From NCBI GenBank assembly GCA_033002965.1, contig JAURVB010014927.1:18264-82263 (forward strand): a stretch of 64,000 bases of DNA, written 5' to 3'. The translations under genes were made by a program, and so were the position numbers. Shown here one piece after another: positions 24,501 to 36,270 of the stretch (the stretch's first letter is position 1; every line of letters starts with the position of its first letter). The stretch comes from Piper betle. Its lineage: Eukaryota; Streptophyta; Magnoliopsida; Piperales; Piperaceae. The notes beneath the pieces were generated by a model, which was given only the letters and a program-made list of their open reading frames with translations, did no database searches and was not told where the DNA came from.

Positions 24501-24979
24501 TGAGGTCTTGGTTACAACTTGAGCATGGTGATGCAGCTCTCGTACGCAAAAGGAAAAAAACAATCTTAAAAAACTGAAGATCATGTCATCAACACTAAAG
24601 CTTATACAAATACTACATTTTTAGCAGTTCACGCATTGTACTCAATAGAGAGAGGGCTTCATTATGTTAATTACCTGTGTTCTATATTGTTTTTAGCAAA
24701 GGCTTGATTAATTTGTAGCTGTTATGTGCGAATTACTGCAGGGGATTTGGTGGGGGATGATAATTGGGGTTTCCCTTCAGACTATTATTCTGATAATTTT
24801 AACATGCAGAACGGATTGGAACAATGAGGTATTGACATGCAACTGTTCTATGCATAAGCTCCATGGATGTAATTTTCAAACAGAACATGAACTAGCTTCT
24901 TGTTGTTTTATAGGTTGAGAAGGCAATAGCAAGACTGAGTAGTTCTGGAGGTGTGGAAGTTGCTCATGTTTCCGCATAA
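21545..24979 (+). CDS. MATE (DETOXIFICATION) efflux transporter, eight exons
   Basis: A multidrug and toxic compound extrusion transporter, a 12-helix membrane antiporter that moves organic compounds out of the cytosol across the plasma membrane or tonoplast. Exons placed from GT-AG sites: 21545-21895, 22814-23358, 23487-23573, 23753-23809, 23932-24170, 24295-24413, 24742-24828, 24914-24979. They sum to 1551 nt, 516 residues plus stop, all in phase, the usual family length. Visible marks are CGQAHGA (about residues 128-134), MLCLEVWYNQ (about 297-306), FLPNAEISLDSISICMNY, RVGNELGSRHPR (about 349-360) and a GSGWQALVAYVNLGTYY helix. The N-terminus is acidic and cytosolic (EQEGDRPLL). Exons 1-2 are GC-rich, later exons AT-rich. 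The substrate cannot be read from sequence. A TTG-started extension at 21512 is ignored because the ATG at 21545 gives a family-like N-terminus. No stop or frameshift was seen. Confidence 0.93.
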
Positions 24980-25830
24980 TCGATTCTCTAGATGGCAGAA
25001 TTCCTATAGAATTTGAACATGCTTCATAACTTCAAAATTGATATTTGCTGTCGGATCAAAACTATGTTAGAACGCTAATTTGTTAACTGGTGTTTGTTTT
25101 CACCATTTTCGGTTATTATTTTAGCAAAAAAAAATTGATTGTGTTAGTGGTCGATCACTCTGTCACGGGCCTAGTGGCCTCACCAGGTGAGTGTAGCACT
25201 TTTGGCACTCAAACTACAAGTCAGCCAACGGTCTTGCGACGAGGGATAAAATTTGCACACCATAAATTACTAGTGGGAAAATTGAATTGAAATCCATTTA
25301 ATATTTACAAGGTTTAGAAAACCAATAAAGAAAAATAATGTTGGCGTGGGGAGGAAGAAATTCATAAGCTGCACGCAAGTAACAAATTCAAGCACCATTT
25401 GGCAAGCCAAATGTCACTTGCAGGTGAAAAAAACAAATGTGTCACAGTGCAAGTGATGAGCAAGAAAGTAACATCGATATGTTTCAGATAAAACAACGTT
25501 CGAATGACGGCAAAGCGAAATCGAATAACTGTTACTAAAATTAATAAAGTTAAGATTAAGCTCGTTAAAAAAATAGCCCCTTAAGAAATCTCGCTGTTGT
25601 GAATTTTGCAAATGCGAGAAATAGCAAAACCAGCCCTGCCTTTTTTTAAAAAAAAATTGTATTAGCGCTGGGGTTGGGAGTCAAGCAGGAGCTCCCCTTC
25701 CCTTCCCGATAGAACATTGCCACCACTAAACATCGCTATCATTAAAGACAAGTTCCTCCTCATCCTCACCACCTTTCTTGCCCTGGCCTGAATGCAGTTG
25801 CGAATGCTTCCAATCCGTCCATACTTTGCT
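24980..25830. other. 3' flank of MATE gene, no further gene
   Basis: This holds the probable 3' UTR of the MATE gene and intergenic DNA. The short frame at 25090-25290 has no recognisable domain. Confidence 0.4.
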
Positions 25831-25835
25831 GCGGC

Positions 25836-26175
25836 CAATACGTCAGACCGAGTTGCACAACCCCCGCCCGTAATGCACTACCGCAGTCCGAGTTGCATGA
25901 CCGCCGTTTGTGTTGCACAACTACCATTTGTGATGCACTACAGCCGTCTGAGTTGAGCAACTACTATCTGTGATGTATTATTGCCATTCGAGTTACAAAT
26001 CCCGTTAGAGTTGCACAACTACCTTTTGTGATGCACTACTGCTGTCCGAGTTGCACGACCGCTATCTGACTTGCACAAATACCATCTGTGATGAATTACT
26101 ACCATCAATGATGCACTACCACTGACCGAGTATGCACTATTGCTATCCGCGTATCGCATTCCACCAACCGAGTGG
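25836..26175. repeat. Degenerate minisatellite (GAGTTGCACAAC / TGATGCACTAC)
   Basis: Alternating phrases CCGAGTTGCACAACTACC and TGTGATGCACTACNGCCGT recur every 55-65 bases about six times, with heavy divergence. Not coding. Confidence 0.75.
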
Positions 26176-27637
26176 AGCTATTAGTATGGAAGCCAGAGCC
26201 AAGTAATTGCCGTACCCCACAGGAAGACAAGTACTTGAGGGGTTATAGAGTCTTGCCTGGAGACCGCATGTTACAACTTTCAAATTCGAGCAGGGTTCGA
26301 GATTGAGGATAAGATATGACTACAGTGGCATCAGCAGGGTAGGGGAGAGTTAGGAGCATTGTAATTATTATGATGAGATGGCACATGATTGACTTCACTA
26401 ACTATCTTGTATACCATTGCTTTGACCTAACACCCTTAAGTCAAAAGGATATTGCAAGATAGTCTTATTAGATAGTATTAGAGGTAGTCTTTAGATGGAT
26501 GTAGATGGGCAGAGTCAGAGAAGATGGCAGTATGACTCCAGATGGGATAATCATAGTGGTTAGATTGTTTAGTCACCATGATAGTGCATCAATGTGCCCA
26601 CAGCTAGGGTATACAAATTAGATGGTTACCAGATGATCAGGCACGCAAAGTAACCTCATTCAGTGATTGGCCTAGCTAGCGAGAGGTGTTCGACACGTAC
26701 CAGAGCCTTTGACATTAGATGATGTGTTTAGTGAAGCAGTGTCCTTCAGAGAGAGTGTGATTTCCTTGTGCTTCGTCAATACGATTAGGTCCTTACCTGG
26801 AACCTTAAGATTTAGCCTTTGCCCCGCGTACAGAAAGTACCTTTGCAGTACTGTTTTGGGCTTGCAGTGCAAGTAGTCTCCTGTAGGTCAATCTTGTGGT
26901 GAGGACTTCAGCCCAACATGGGAGAGACGTAGTCAGGGCCTTCAGTTAGAATAGACCATGCTGACCAGATAGAGGGATATCAGTGTATGTTTATCTTGAC
27001 TGATAGCCTTGTTTGAGAGTCTACCACAATGGTAGTAGTCATGTAAGTCAAGATTAATACTATAAATTGGTATGGGATGGCAGGTCACACACCACTAAAG
27101 AATAGACGAGTCACATGTCAAACCTCAATACTAGTCCCTGTAGGTTCGAGGGGAGTGCCCTGTGAGTATACCTATAACAGAGTGCCCTGAGAGTATACGT
27201 AGTTGACCTTCCACATTAATGAGGAATAGGGAGACATGGGTAGGTGTTAGCCTATATACCTTTCACTTGACATAGTTTTTCTTGATGTAGCTCAGACTAG
27301 TACACTGCAGTACTCTAGAGTACCTGCTTGACCAACCCGATAGGCCCTTAGGGGTGGACCTAGGTTTTTCCGCCGAGGTCATTGCATATCAGTCCCCATA
27401 GTTTGCATAAGAGTCAGTTCAGCCTAATGATTCCCGCACGTGTGGTCTTGTCTAGCCAAATCAGTAAAGTGCTAGCAAGCTTCATCAGAGTTTGGAGTCC
27501 CACTTCATGTTGGTGTGTTCGGATGTGTGCAACCAGTTTTTGAGGGAAAGCTACCCTCCACAGTTATAGCTTAGTAGCTATAGTCTTGCCAACTCACTAG
27601 CTTTTGTAGTAGAATCGTTCAATCACAGTTGATGTGG
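26176..27637 (+). mobile_element. Degenerate internal region of a family-1 retroelement
   Basis: No intact gag or pol domain can be read, but the stretch leads directly into a retroelement 3' terminus and 3' LTR, so it is most simply the eroded internal part. The left limit is uncertain. Confidence 0.35.
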
Positions 27638-27674
27638 AAATTTCAAGGACAAAATTTTTATAAAGAAGAGAGGT
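27638..27674 (+). other. Polypurine tract and conserved 3' terminus
   Basis: AAATTTCAAGGACAAAATTT followed by AAAGAAGAGAGG matches the conserved end of chromovirus-type Ty3/gypsy internal regions (TTC.AGGACGAAATT...AGGGGGG). It places the 3' LTR start at about 27675. Confidence 0.65.
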
Positions 27675-29179
27675 TATAAAACCCCAGCTTTGGGTTAGGG
27701 TTTTATCGGCTTGTTACTTTGCCTGATTCGAGCCAGTCTCGAGTCAGTTTGAGCCAAACCATCTTAAAGACCATGAGTATGGGGCCTAGATGGCCGTAGA
27801 AGCATGCTATGGAGGTTGAGTATGTCCGATTTATAGATGAAGCCTTCAGTTATCCCGCAACAGAGAATGAGTTATCAGTGTATACATGAGGTATATAGAT
27901 TTTTTTGTCTGTGTTAGCCCAGGGGTTTTAGGGCTAGATCTGGGTCATTGCAGCATTTAGTATCTGTTTGGGCTTTTACAGGGTACCTCATTGACATGCA
28001 TATAGGGATTTTAGACTACCGGATTTCCATTGTGGGCCCAGCTTGATTTGAGTGTCAGATTTTTGTCCGATCGAGTTCAGGGTTTCAAGGACCATTTAGC
28101 TTCTTTCCCTCAATTTTGTCTGTAGAGTCTTCGTTAGGCTTCGAGTCATTTCAACTTTTAACTGTCTCGATCCAAGCTTTCCGTATACACGCGTGCGTGC
28201 GCACACACACACACACACTCGTATTGTATATATCCTAGGGGGACCCCACTAGGCCCACGAGTTGTCAGGCATTTAGATCATGACACATGGAAAAATCTGG
28301 CCGGTCCACGTCAGCCCTAGCATTGGCCAACCAGATTTTAGAAGATTTTCTCCCGTATTTTCAGAATATTTTGACTATTACGGCCACGGTCACTTCGGCT
28401 TGCCTCTGGCGAGACTCTACCACCCTCTCGCCATCGGAGCGGTGCCATTGTGACCAGCTTGCCGCCGGCTATCGATCAAGGCCTAGCTCTGACACCAGCA
28501 CTCTCTCATTGGCCGTCAAAGACAACATTTTCTTTGCCAATTCCACCGCCGCCGCCACCTTTCGGGCCAATTTTTGGCGCTGGCAAGGTAGACCATCCAG
28601 ACTGATTCCCCACACCTTTGACACCAGCCCCGACCTCTGCCGTGGCAGTGATTGCCGCGGGCAACTCATACTTCCCTCGTGCATCCGAATCCTTCTGGCC
28701 ATTTTTTGGCAAGTCACCGGTCGGACACCGCCGATCCTTACCCAAGACAGCTTGACTTTGTTGAGGCTCACACTTTGAGACCAGCCCCACGGACATCTTT
28801 GGTCACCACCGCTAGCACCTTCCCCTCGTCATCCTTTATCAATCGCGACTAGTGGCAACCCCCACCATGTCATTGTTAGCATTTTCCGACGACAGGCATG
28901 GGTGGTCTTGTTAGAATTGTTTTCTCGTGTCCTCGTTGACCTACCCGCGTTCGCACTCGCCAATCCATGTCCATGTTTGCCTGCCCGTGTTAGTGTCCTC
29001 CAGTTCTGACCCGTCTAGCTACCCGACCCAGCTAACTGAGTTCAGCCCAACCCAACTCAACAGCTTGACTCGTCCAAGTTCAATAGGTTTGAGTTGGCCG
29101 ACTCGTACGAGGTGACTCGGTTTGCCATTTTCTTCCATTTCTCGACCGTTTTTGGTTATTCGAGACTCTTCACATTAGT

Positions 29180-29720
29180 TTAGATTTATATTCACATTAT
29201 TTAACATGTTTTAATATTATGATTATTTTTATTTATTTATTATTTATTGGTTTATTTATTTATTTTTTATTTATTTATTATTATTATTTATTTCTTGCTA
29301 TTTAAATAAATGTAGTACGTGATGAATGCTTGTATGATTATTTATTATTACTAATGATATAATTACTTATTAATATTAGTTTTATTCATGCATATCACAT
29401 ATTATTTAGTTATTTAATTATCTTTTTATTTCATTATTTTCTCGCACATGTTATCATTTACTCTTGTTAGATATATTTTTATATTTAATAATTATATTGT
29501 TACTATTCATGATTAATTGTTATTAATTAATTAAATATTTGTTTACTAAATTATTTGTTTATTTATTTACTTACATGTTTACTAACACGTGTATATGTTG
29601 ATATTTACTCGAGTTTAGTTATAGATTTTATTAGTGCTAATTATATTATTATTGTTATTTATTATTTTCTTATTCTTACTTGTTTACTATTATTTTTTGT
29701 ATGATTTTTTTAATTTGTTT
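29180..29720. repeat. TTTA-rich low-complexity tract in LTR
   Basis: Long runs of TTTATTTATTTATTA type sequence lie inside the LTR and carry no coding content. Confidence 0.8.
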
Positions 29721-30604
29721 GTTTATTTTTTGCATGTGCCTCACTTTTGCGTGCCAGTGTTTAATTGTGGATCTATTTACTCTGATCCTTTGTTGTGATG
29801 TTATTGTTTATATAAGCACACATCACAACCATGTACAATATAGAGTTATTCTTTTACTTAAGAGTGAGTTTCGATGTAAGTTCTAGAGTTCAAACTCGCC
29901 GTTGATGCGTCGATGCGCTTAGATCTTGGACCACATGTCTATTAGGACTCTTCTCAAATTTATTACTTAGTCTATCATGATTTGATTTTTAGATTGTAGG
30001 ACATGTTAATGTTTTATTGGACCCCATTTAACACGGGCCATCTAGACGCATTTTCCTTCCGTGATTAATAAATTTCGAAGATTAGATCCCTCGACTTATT
30101 TTTGAACTTAGCTCTGCCTTACGCTGCCTTCATGTATACTTATATGATTTCCTTCCCAACCCTATATATAATTTTTATTGAGTTTTCAGTGAGCCAAGAG
30201 TTGGTGTATTTGACCTCGCGTATACTATAAGCGGGTGCATACGCAGGTCACACTAGGCACTCGATTAGTGACAGAATTGTTCCACTCCTGAGGGATCCTC
30301 ACATCTCAACGTCTTTAGCTTCCTCACTCACGGAGAGGTGTGGAGTAAACAACAACTATTGTGTACAACACATATTTAGACTTATGGTATCGAAGGGTAC
30401 TAAAGGTGACTGTGTGAGATTATTCAGTCATTGTGCTCTTAGATAGGAATTATATGGAGTTTTGAAGAGGGGATATGATATGTACTTTTTCCAATAGTGA
30501 GACTAGCTATCGCCAAGAGTGGCATAGTATCAGTTCAGTTCAGGATGTTGAGTCTGTAGCTTGATGGTTCCTCGTTAATGCCCTTTGAGAGTTCATATGG
30601 AGAA

Positions 30605-30639
30605 CACACACACACGCACACACACACACATATATATAC
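30605..30639. repeat. (CA)n(TA)n microsatellite
   Basis: ACACACACAC with one CG interruption passes into TATATATA. Confidence 0.9.
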
Positions 30640-31023
30640 ATGGTTTTTCCTTCCTCGTGGAATATCAGATTCCACTTACAAGTTTGTACTAGTTATTTTT
30701 TGGATTAGTAATACTCATTACAAACATTTTCTCATTATATATTTAGGTCTTGTGTTCTTGTGTCTTGTTGACTTTGGCGGAAAGACAATTAAATGCTACA
30801 CGCACTTGTGCTCAATGCCCCATTGTTTTCTTTTGTACTTTTATCTATACTTGATGTGTTTTCATGTATAAATAGTAATAATCTTCCATTCTTGAGATCC
30901 CAAGAGGGTTGTTTTGATACATTTATTATTTAAGTCTTATAGATTAATTGATTTAGACATAACTCGACTCGATCGTAACAGTTTTGATTCAGTGTTTAAG
31001 TAAACCAAAATCAGGGTGTTACA

Positions 31024-31409
31024 TAGAATTGTGCATTGAAAGAGGGATAGTTAGAAATTCAGGAAGCTTACTGCATATATTAAAATAAATTAATAAAGTA
31101 TAGTGCACCAACAAAGTATCAAATATTGAAGAGATTTAATATAGTTAATTAATGCACCAAAAGAAAAGTATATAATAGAAATTTGACTCTCTCATGAAGT
31201 ATAATAATTAATTCAATGGTTATAATTATTTTGTCGACTAATTGGCTAAGGGGATTTTGTTCTTTACCATATATTTTGCATATTTAGAAAACCAAATTCT
31301 TAGATTAGACTTTATTTTATTCTTAGATTATAATTAAGTTAGATAAAAACCTTAAAAAATGTTTTCTCTTGCTCTAGAGAATTTTGTTTGACAATTCTAG
31401 TTACGTGAA
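31024..31409. other. Intergenic DNA
   Basis: AT-rich, no recognised feature. Confidence 0.35.
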
Positions 31410-31866
31410 TAGGGATGGGTGCATATTTGATATGTGTGAATTTGATCCAAATCCAACTGCGTTTATATCCGATCCAAAACAGTTTTGGATTAGATTCGGG
31501 TATGAACTTTTCAGATATATAATATCTCCGAACATATTCAGATTGGATACGTATTTAAGGTGATCTGACTCGTATCCGATCTGAATATATGATATTTTAA
31601 AAAATTATATTTTGAAATATTTTAAAGTAATATTTTTATTATTTTTATTTTGTTTTTATATTAAAATTTATATTATTTATATTTTTTAGTCAATAGGGTT
31701 GAATTTGGGTCAAATACGAGTTAAATAGATTTGAGTCGGATATGGCCATGGTAAAAAAAGATATAATCTTTAGATTTGGGTCACATTTCAGGTTCAAATT
31801 TTTTGATTTGGGTCAAAACTCGGATATAATAGTATATGATACACGTCTGACCTAAGCCTATCTCTA
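31410..31866. mobile_element. hAT-type MITE (about 457 bp)
   Basis: It starts TAGGGATGGG and ends CCTATCTCTA, inverted ends matching at 8 of 10 positions. The interior is rich in repeated GGATATG/ATCCGATC phrases typical of non-autonomous hAT elements. Candidate 8 bp flanks TACGTGAA and TGAATGAA match at only five positions, so the target duplication is eroded or the limits are slightly off. Confidence 0.5.
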
Positions 31867-32157
31867 TGAATGAATAACCTTTTCTCTGCGAGAATGATAC
31901 TTTACTTATTATAATATTGCTTAATTATCATTAATACACTAGTTAATTGGGCACGTCCACGGACATTTGTAGACACAGCAAAAATATCCGCGGTCCATGC
32001 GAGTGGTTTATATTTTATATATAGACATGGGCCTGACACAAAACATATGTCCGTTGTATTTGGACATAGCTAGTTTGTTTCAGGGTAAATACATTCCTTT
32101 GATAAAGGGTAATTATAAAAAACCGGCTAATTGGTTGGTTTGTGCCTAGACGGGTTA
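31867..32157. other. Intergenic DNA up to duplication B
   Basis: Nothing recognised. The homology with copy A begins at 32158. Confidence 0.35.
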
Positions 32158-32894
32158 ATTAAATTGTTAAAAAGTTATTGCTTGTTCTTCCCTATCTAGT
32201 TGTAGACGGGTTTTTATATAATATGTTGAGAAGCAAAGGATGGACATCATAGGACAATCTCTGTTTAGTAACCATTATAAAAAATATTCTACATGAAAAA
32301 ATTATAATCGATTATTTGAATATTTCACTGTAAAACACTCTGATTTTTTTATAATCTAACAGGAAAGTGTCCTAACTAACAGGTCAGGACGTCAAGTGCG
32401 CGAGGGGAGGATCCCTTCCTCTCATGGCTACGTGGAGTTGAGTATGGAGCTTTCGTTAATGAAAAATAAAATTTAAAAACAAGTTGCCGGTGTAGGCGGG
32501 CAAGTCTTAAATGACCTTTTGGCATTTAAAGATTATGGGCCCTCCAGCATTTATTTTGAAAAGCAGGTGTCGGCTGTACCTATGTAGATAAAATGAGTGG
32601 TATTATAAACTCTATATTTTTTCCCACCTCAGAATTTTAAATTAGAAGTATTAAATGTCCATTAAAATTATGTATAGAGAGAAAAATAGCGCCTTTATAA
32701 TAAGGGGTGGGCATTGGTCGGACGGACATCGGACAAATTATTGTCCACATTTGTCCAAAATTTTGTCGGACAAAATTTGTCTGATTGACTTCGGATATCA
32801 AATTGTCCATCGGGCCCAAGCAGTGTCCGCAAACTGTCCGAAACCCCTTTGCGCTGCCGTTGCCTACCTTCCGTCGCTGCGCTTTGCACTGCCA

Positions 32895-33791
32895 GCGAAC
32901 CTCTGCTGGAACCGTTCGAATCGGCTCGGCGAGCCTAACCCATTTATGACGTCGACGTGCTCGACGGAGGTGGCGGCTCGCCGGAAATGGATAAATAGAG
33001 ACAGTCGGTGGTGGGTGACTAGATCCGGCGGGCCTGGGCTACAATGGGCTCTGCTCTTGTCGGGGAAGGCCGTGGGAGGGTTGGCAATGTCAAAGCGGTG
33101 ACTGGACGGCTACGGCGACGGTCAGCGGTGGTGGAATCAACGACGCGAGCAGAGCGTAATCAGCGGCGGAATCGACGACGAGCGGTGATTTCGGCATTGT
33201 GGAGGCCGGGCGACGACGGGGGTGCTCGGGGCATCACGACAATGCCGCAGCGGGGCTTGGCGCCAACGATTAGCAGCAGGGCGACATCGGTGGTGACCAC
33301 GACAAGGGGCGGCGTGGCATGGACGGGGAAGAGAAAATGGGTCAATGGTTTGATTGATGGCAATATCGTAAATAAGACTTGACTCGCTCATGTCTCGAGT
33401 TAATAATAATAACCAACTTGAAATAAATCTTAAAAAAATCCATAAAATCAGAAAAAATCCCATAAAATAAAATAAATACTACAACATCATAATGACATTC
33501 TATAACTAACAACCCAACCAAATTCCCTGTAATGCATCCTAACACGGTAAACGACCTAAACTAATTCCACGATCAACTATATATAAAATAAAAAATAATT
33601 GGCATACTCTCATATATTCTTATAACTCATTCTTTTCTGTTGTATTCATGATGTTATCATCATATACTTGGCTCATACACTAGACCAACGTCAACTTAGT
33701 ACACGTATTCTAAAACATACTCGACTTGAACCGACGATTGAACCGATCAGTTCATAAGCATAAAACCCTGACTCAGATCACTGGTTTTACA
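32895..33791 (-). mobile_element. Family-1 LTR fragment inside the hAT-like element
   Basis: On the minus strand it begins TGTAAAACC at 33791 and follows the first 0.9 kb of the LTR at 49424-48495, including CTCGCCGAGCCGATTCGA (about 32925). The rest of the LTR is missing. It is either a truncated insertion or a captured piece. Confidence 0.65.
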
Positions 33792-33849
33792 TTATGTTTA
33801 TAATATGATATATTTTTTCGAAGATGGATCATACAAATTATTAGAAGAA

Positions 33850-33962
33850 TGGAACATCTCTTATTTGTCGTTATTGTGATAAGAAGTTTGAGGGAACAGA
33901 AAGTTATGCAACTATTCATTTATAGAGATATAATGAAGGGAAATATCCTAATTTTAAAATAA
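33850..33962 (+). pseudogene. BED-type zinc finger remnant of a hAT transposase
   Basis: A short frame carries C-X2-C (CRYCDKKF) followed by a His-containing helix (TESYATIHL) and then an in-frame TAG. hAT transposases begin with such a DNA-binding finger. Its location inside an element with hAT-like ends supports the reading, but the stretch is only about 35 codons. Confidence 0.4.
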
Positions 33963-34526
33963 AGAGGATATAAAATATGAGTAATTAACTTTTTTATATT
34001 TTTCTAATGTAGGTGAGCTAGATGAAGAATCAATTACTATAATATTTTATCTTTGAAGTATATGCAATATTGGACTATATTTTGATGTCAATAATTATTT
34101 TAAAGTTTCTATACGTAGATTATTTTTTGTTTGACTTTAAAAATTTAGAGCATGTTAACTAAATTATAAGTGGTTTGATATGATTATTAATGTGAATGTA
34201 TAGTTCTAAATTCCTAAATATAAAAGGGACTTTTATCCTTTTATATTTATGTCATTTTTGGATATTTAAGATATTAAATATCAATTTTATGTATAAACTT
34301 AATTAATTTTACTGTATATTTATATTTTAAAATTTTTATAAACTATAATATTAGTCTTACAAATGTTGAAAATATTATATTATTGATATAAAATATCGGA
34401 CACTCGGTTGGTTGTTAGGTCGGACAAAAAATGTCCATATTTGGTTTGTTATAATTCTGTCGAATTCGATCGGGCATTGTTCGGACATCGGACAGACAGA
34501 CAAATTTGGATGTCCACACCAACCCC

Positions 34527-34529
<3 letters not shown>

Positions 34530-34574
<45 letters not shown>
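34530..34574. repeat. (AT)n microsatellite
   Basis: About 22 AT units directly at the right edge of the hAT-like insertion. In copy A the same place is a short ATATATAT. Confidence 0.95.
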
Positions 34575-34582
<8 letters not shown>

Positions 34583-34797
34583 GTTTTTAATATCATATCC
34601 ACCATGTCTGAGCACACTGTTCAAATTCAATAAGTTAAGTACTTATATCATTTTAAGAATAATATTTTTTTAATAATCTGAAATTTTTACAAAATTCAAT
34701 TTTCTTGTTAAAATTACTGTAGTTTAATTGGTATTTAATAAAATATTAATGATAAAATATATTTATAATATTTAATAAAATATTTTATCTATAATTT

Positions 34798-36270
34798 TAA
34801 AATAGGTTCACGATTTGACCCAATTGAACCAATTATACTTGGACTCGGTAAAAATCATCTCGTATAATACCTGGTATGATGTTTGAAATTATGAACAAGT
34901 AAATATTTTTATGAGAACTTGTCAAGATAATTATCTATTTAGAATAAATATATTATAGATAAATAGATTATAAAAAATAGTTTATTATTTTGATTAAAAT
35001 TATATATTTTTGATTGATTGATTGTCATGATTTTTAAAAACAGTTTTAAATATGGTATTGTAGCACTTGGCACGGGTACGACCCTACCTTTAAGCCTACT
35101 CCGTCCTGCACATGACGCTGGTATGACCCTTTCTACAGGCTTACTCCATCCTATTTTGAAATTTGATATAGTTTAGACATGCATATCATTTTAATTTGTA
35201 CTTGAATTTTTAATCAAAATTTTTAACCAAATACAATTATTTAATAAAAAACACAATATTTGTAATGACCAGGCCCAAAATACAACATAATGGGTTAACT
35301 TATTTCTTCAAAATAATTAACCATGTTAAAGATATATAGTGAATTGTTACTTATAAACAAGATCTTACTACAGTAGTACCACACTAGATATTAGATGTGA
35401 AACTAAATTAAGAGATATTACAATCTACCTACCTTAGAAAATTTTATCTTTAAAATTTTTATACTTAGTCTATCGCTAGCCCCAATACACGTTCTAATTT
35501 TTATACTTAGTCTATTACTAGCCCCAATACATGTCCTTCTCTGGCCCATGATCAGCATCGTAGCCAACGTCTATTGTCTAACCCACAATTTAACATAAAA
35601 CCAGGAGGGTTTGATATCATTTGTAACGATCCAGCTCAAAGTATAATGTAATGAGATAACGCATTTCTTTAAAAATAGTTAACCAAGTTAAAGATCTATA
35701 GTCTATCTCCACTTATAAACTAGATCTTACCCCTGTAGGTATTAGATGTGGGACTAAGTTGAAGGATCTCACAATATTGTAAAATCTGAGTATTTTAATG
35801 GTTTCTCTTTATGGTTGAGTTAGGCGGGCTAGCTGTCATAGTTGTATGAACCAGAATGGATAGGCTTAGGTGGCTAGGAGAGTCCTGACCTATTTTGACT
35901 AAGTCTAGTAGTTGACTAAGGATCGAGGGTGAGTTAAGATTTTAGTGGAAAACATCCAGAGGTAGTTCCTTTATATATAAAAGACATTGTCGCTGCTCCT
36001 TCTCTTCCCCTATCCCTCTCGGATGACATCTTCTTCCACCTTTTTTTTCATGTGTTGGTACCTATCTCTCCCTTCTCTTTCTTTTTGTCATGCACACATC
36101 TATTGTTTTTCGTTTTATTTGTGTTATGTATTCATCCGTTTGGTGTGTAGGGTTCACGTCCATTGTGTGGGAGTCCTAGTTTTGGTTTGTTCACCCCATG
36201 CTATTCTTGTTTTTGTTCTTGTTTACTCAACCATTATGAGCTATTTTTTTGCTGATCCTACTCACATAGA
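34798..36270 (+). repeat. Single counterpart of the 1.47 kb tandem unit
   Basis: Corresponds to both 3636-5103 and 5104-6570 of copy A, and by eye is closer to the second unit (for example AAATAATTAACCATGTTAAAG). Confidence 0.8.

Larger units (their letters stand above)
27675..31023 (+). mobile_element. Family-1 3' LTR (3.35 kb)
   Basis: It starts TATAAAACCCC (TG changed to TA relative to TGTAAAACCC of the reverse-strand sister at 49424) and ends GGGTGTTACA. Shared internal landmarks with 1-1998 include CTGAGGGATCCT (about 30290). A GC-rich block at 28290-28860 corresponds to the GC-rich block of the other copies and produces spurious frames. The following TAGAATTG resembles the bases between LTR and primer site at 1999-2006. 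Confidence 0.7.
32702..34528. mobile_element. hAT-like element inserted in copy B, with nested LTR piece
   Basis: Absent from copy A, where CTTTATTATATATATT is continuous (about 3390). The ends are AAGGGGTGGGCATTGG and CCAACCCCT, short inverted repeats of hAT type, with subterminal repeats of CGGACATCGGACA on both sides (about 32722 and 34483). Inside, 33852-33925 encodes CRYCDKKF..TESYATIHL, which resembles a BED zinc finger of hAT transposases, ended by TAG. Most of the interior is a family-1 LTR fragment. The target duplication is obscured by an (AT)n run. Confidence 0.6.

Noticed and set aside
28287..28778. 163-codon frame and overlapping minus-strand frames
   Set aside because: They lie inside the GC-rich block of a family-1 LTR, with no domain; the same block yields frames on both strands in other LTR copies.
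32655..33101. 148-codon frame near the hAT-like element
   Set aside because: It crosses from duplicated DNA into the element end and then into an LTR fragment, so it is a chimera without a motif.
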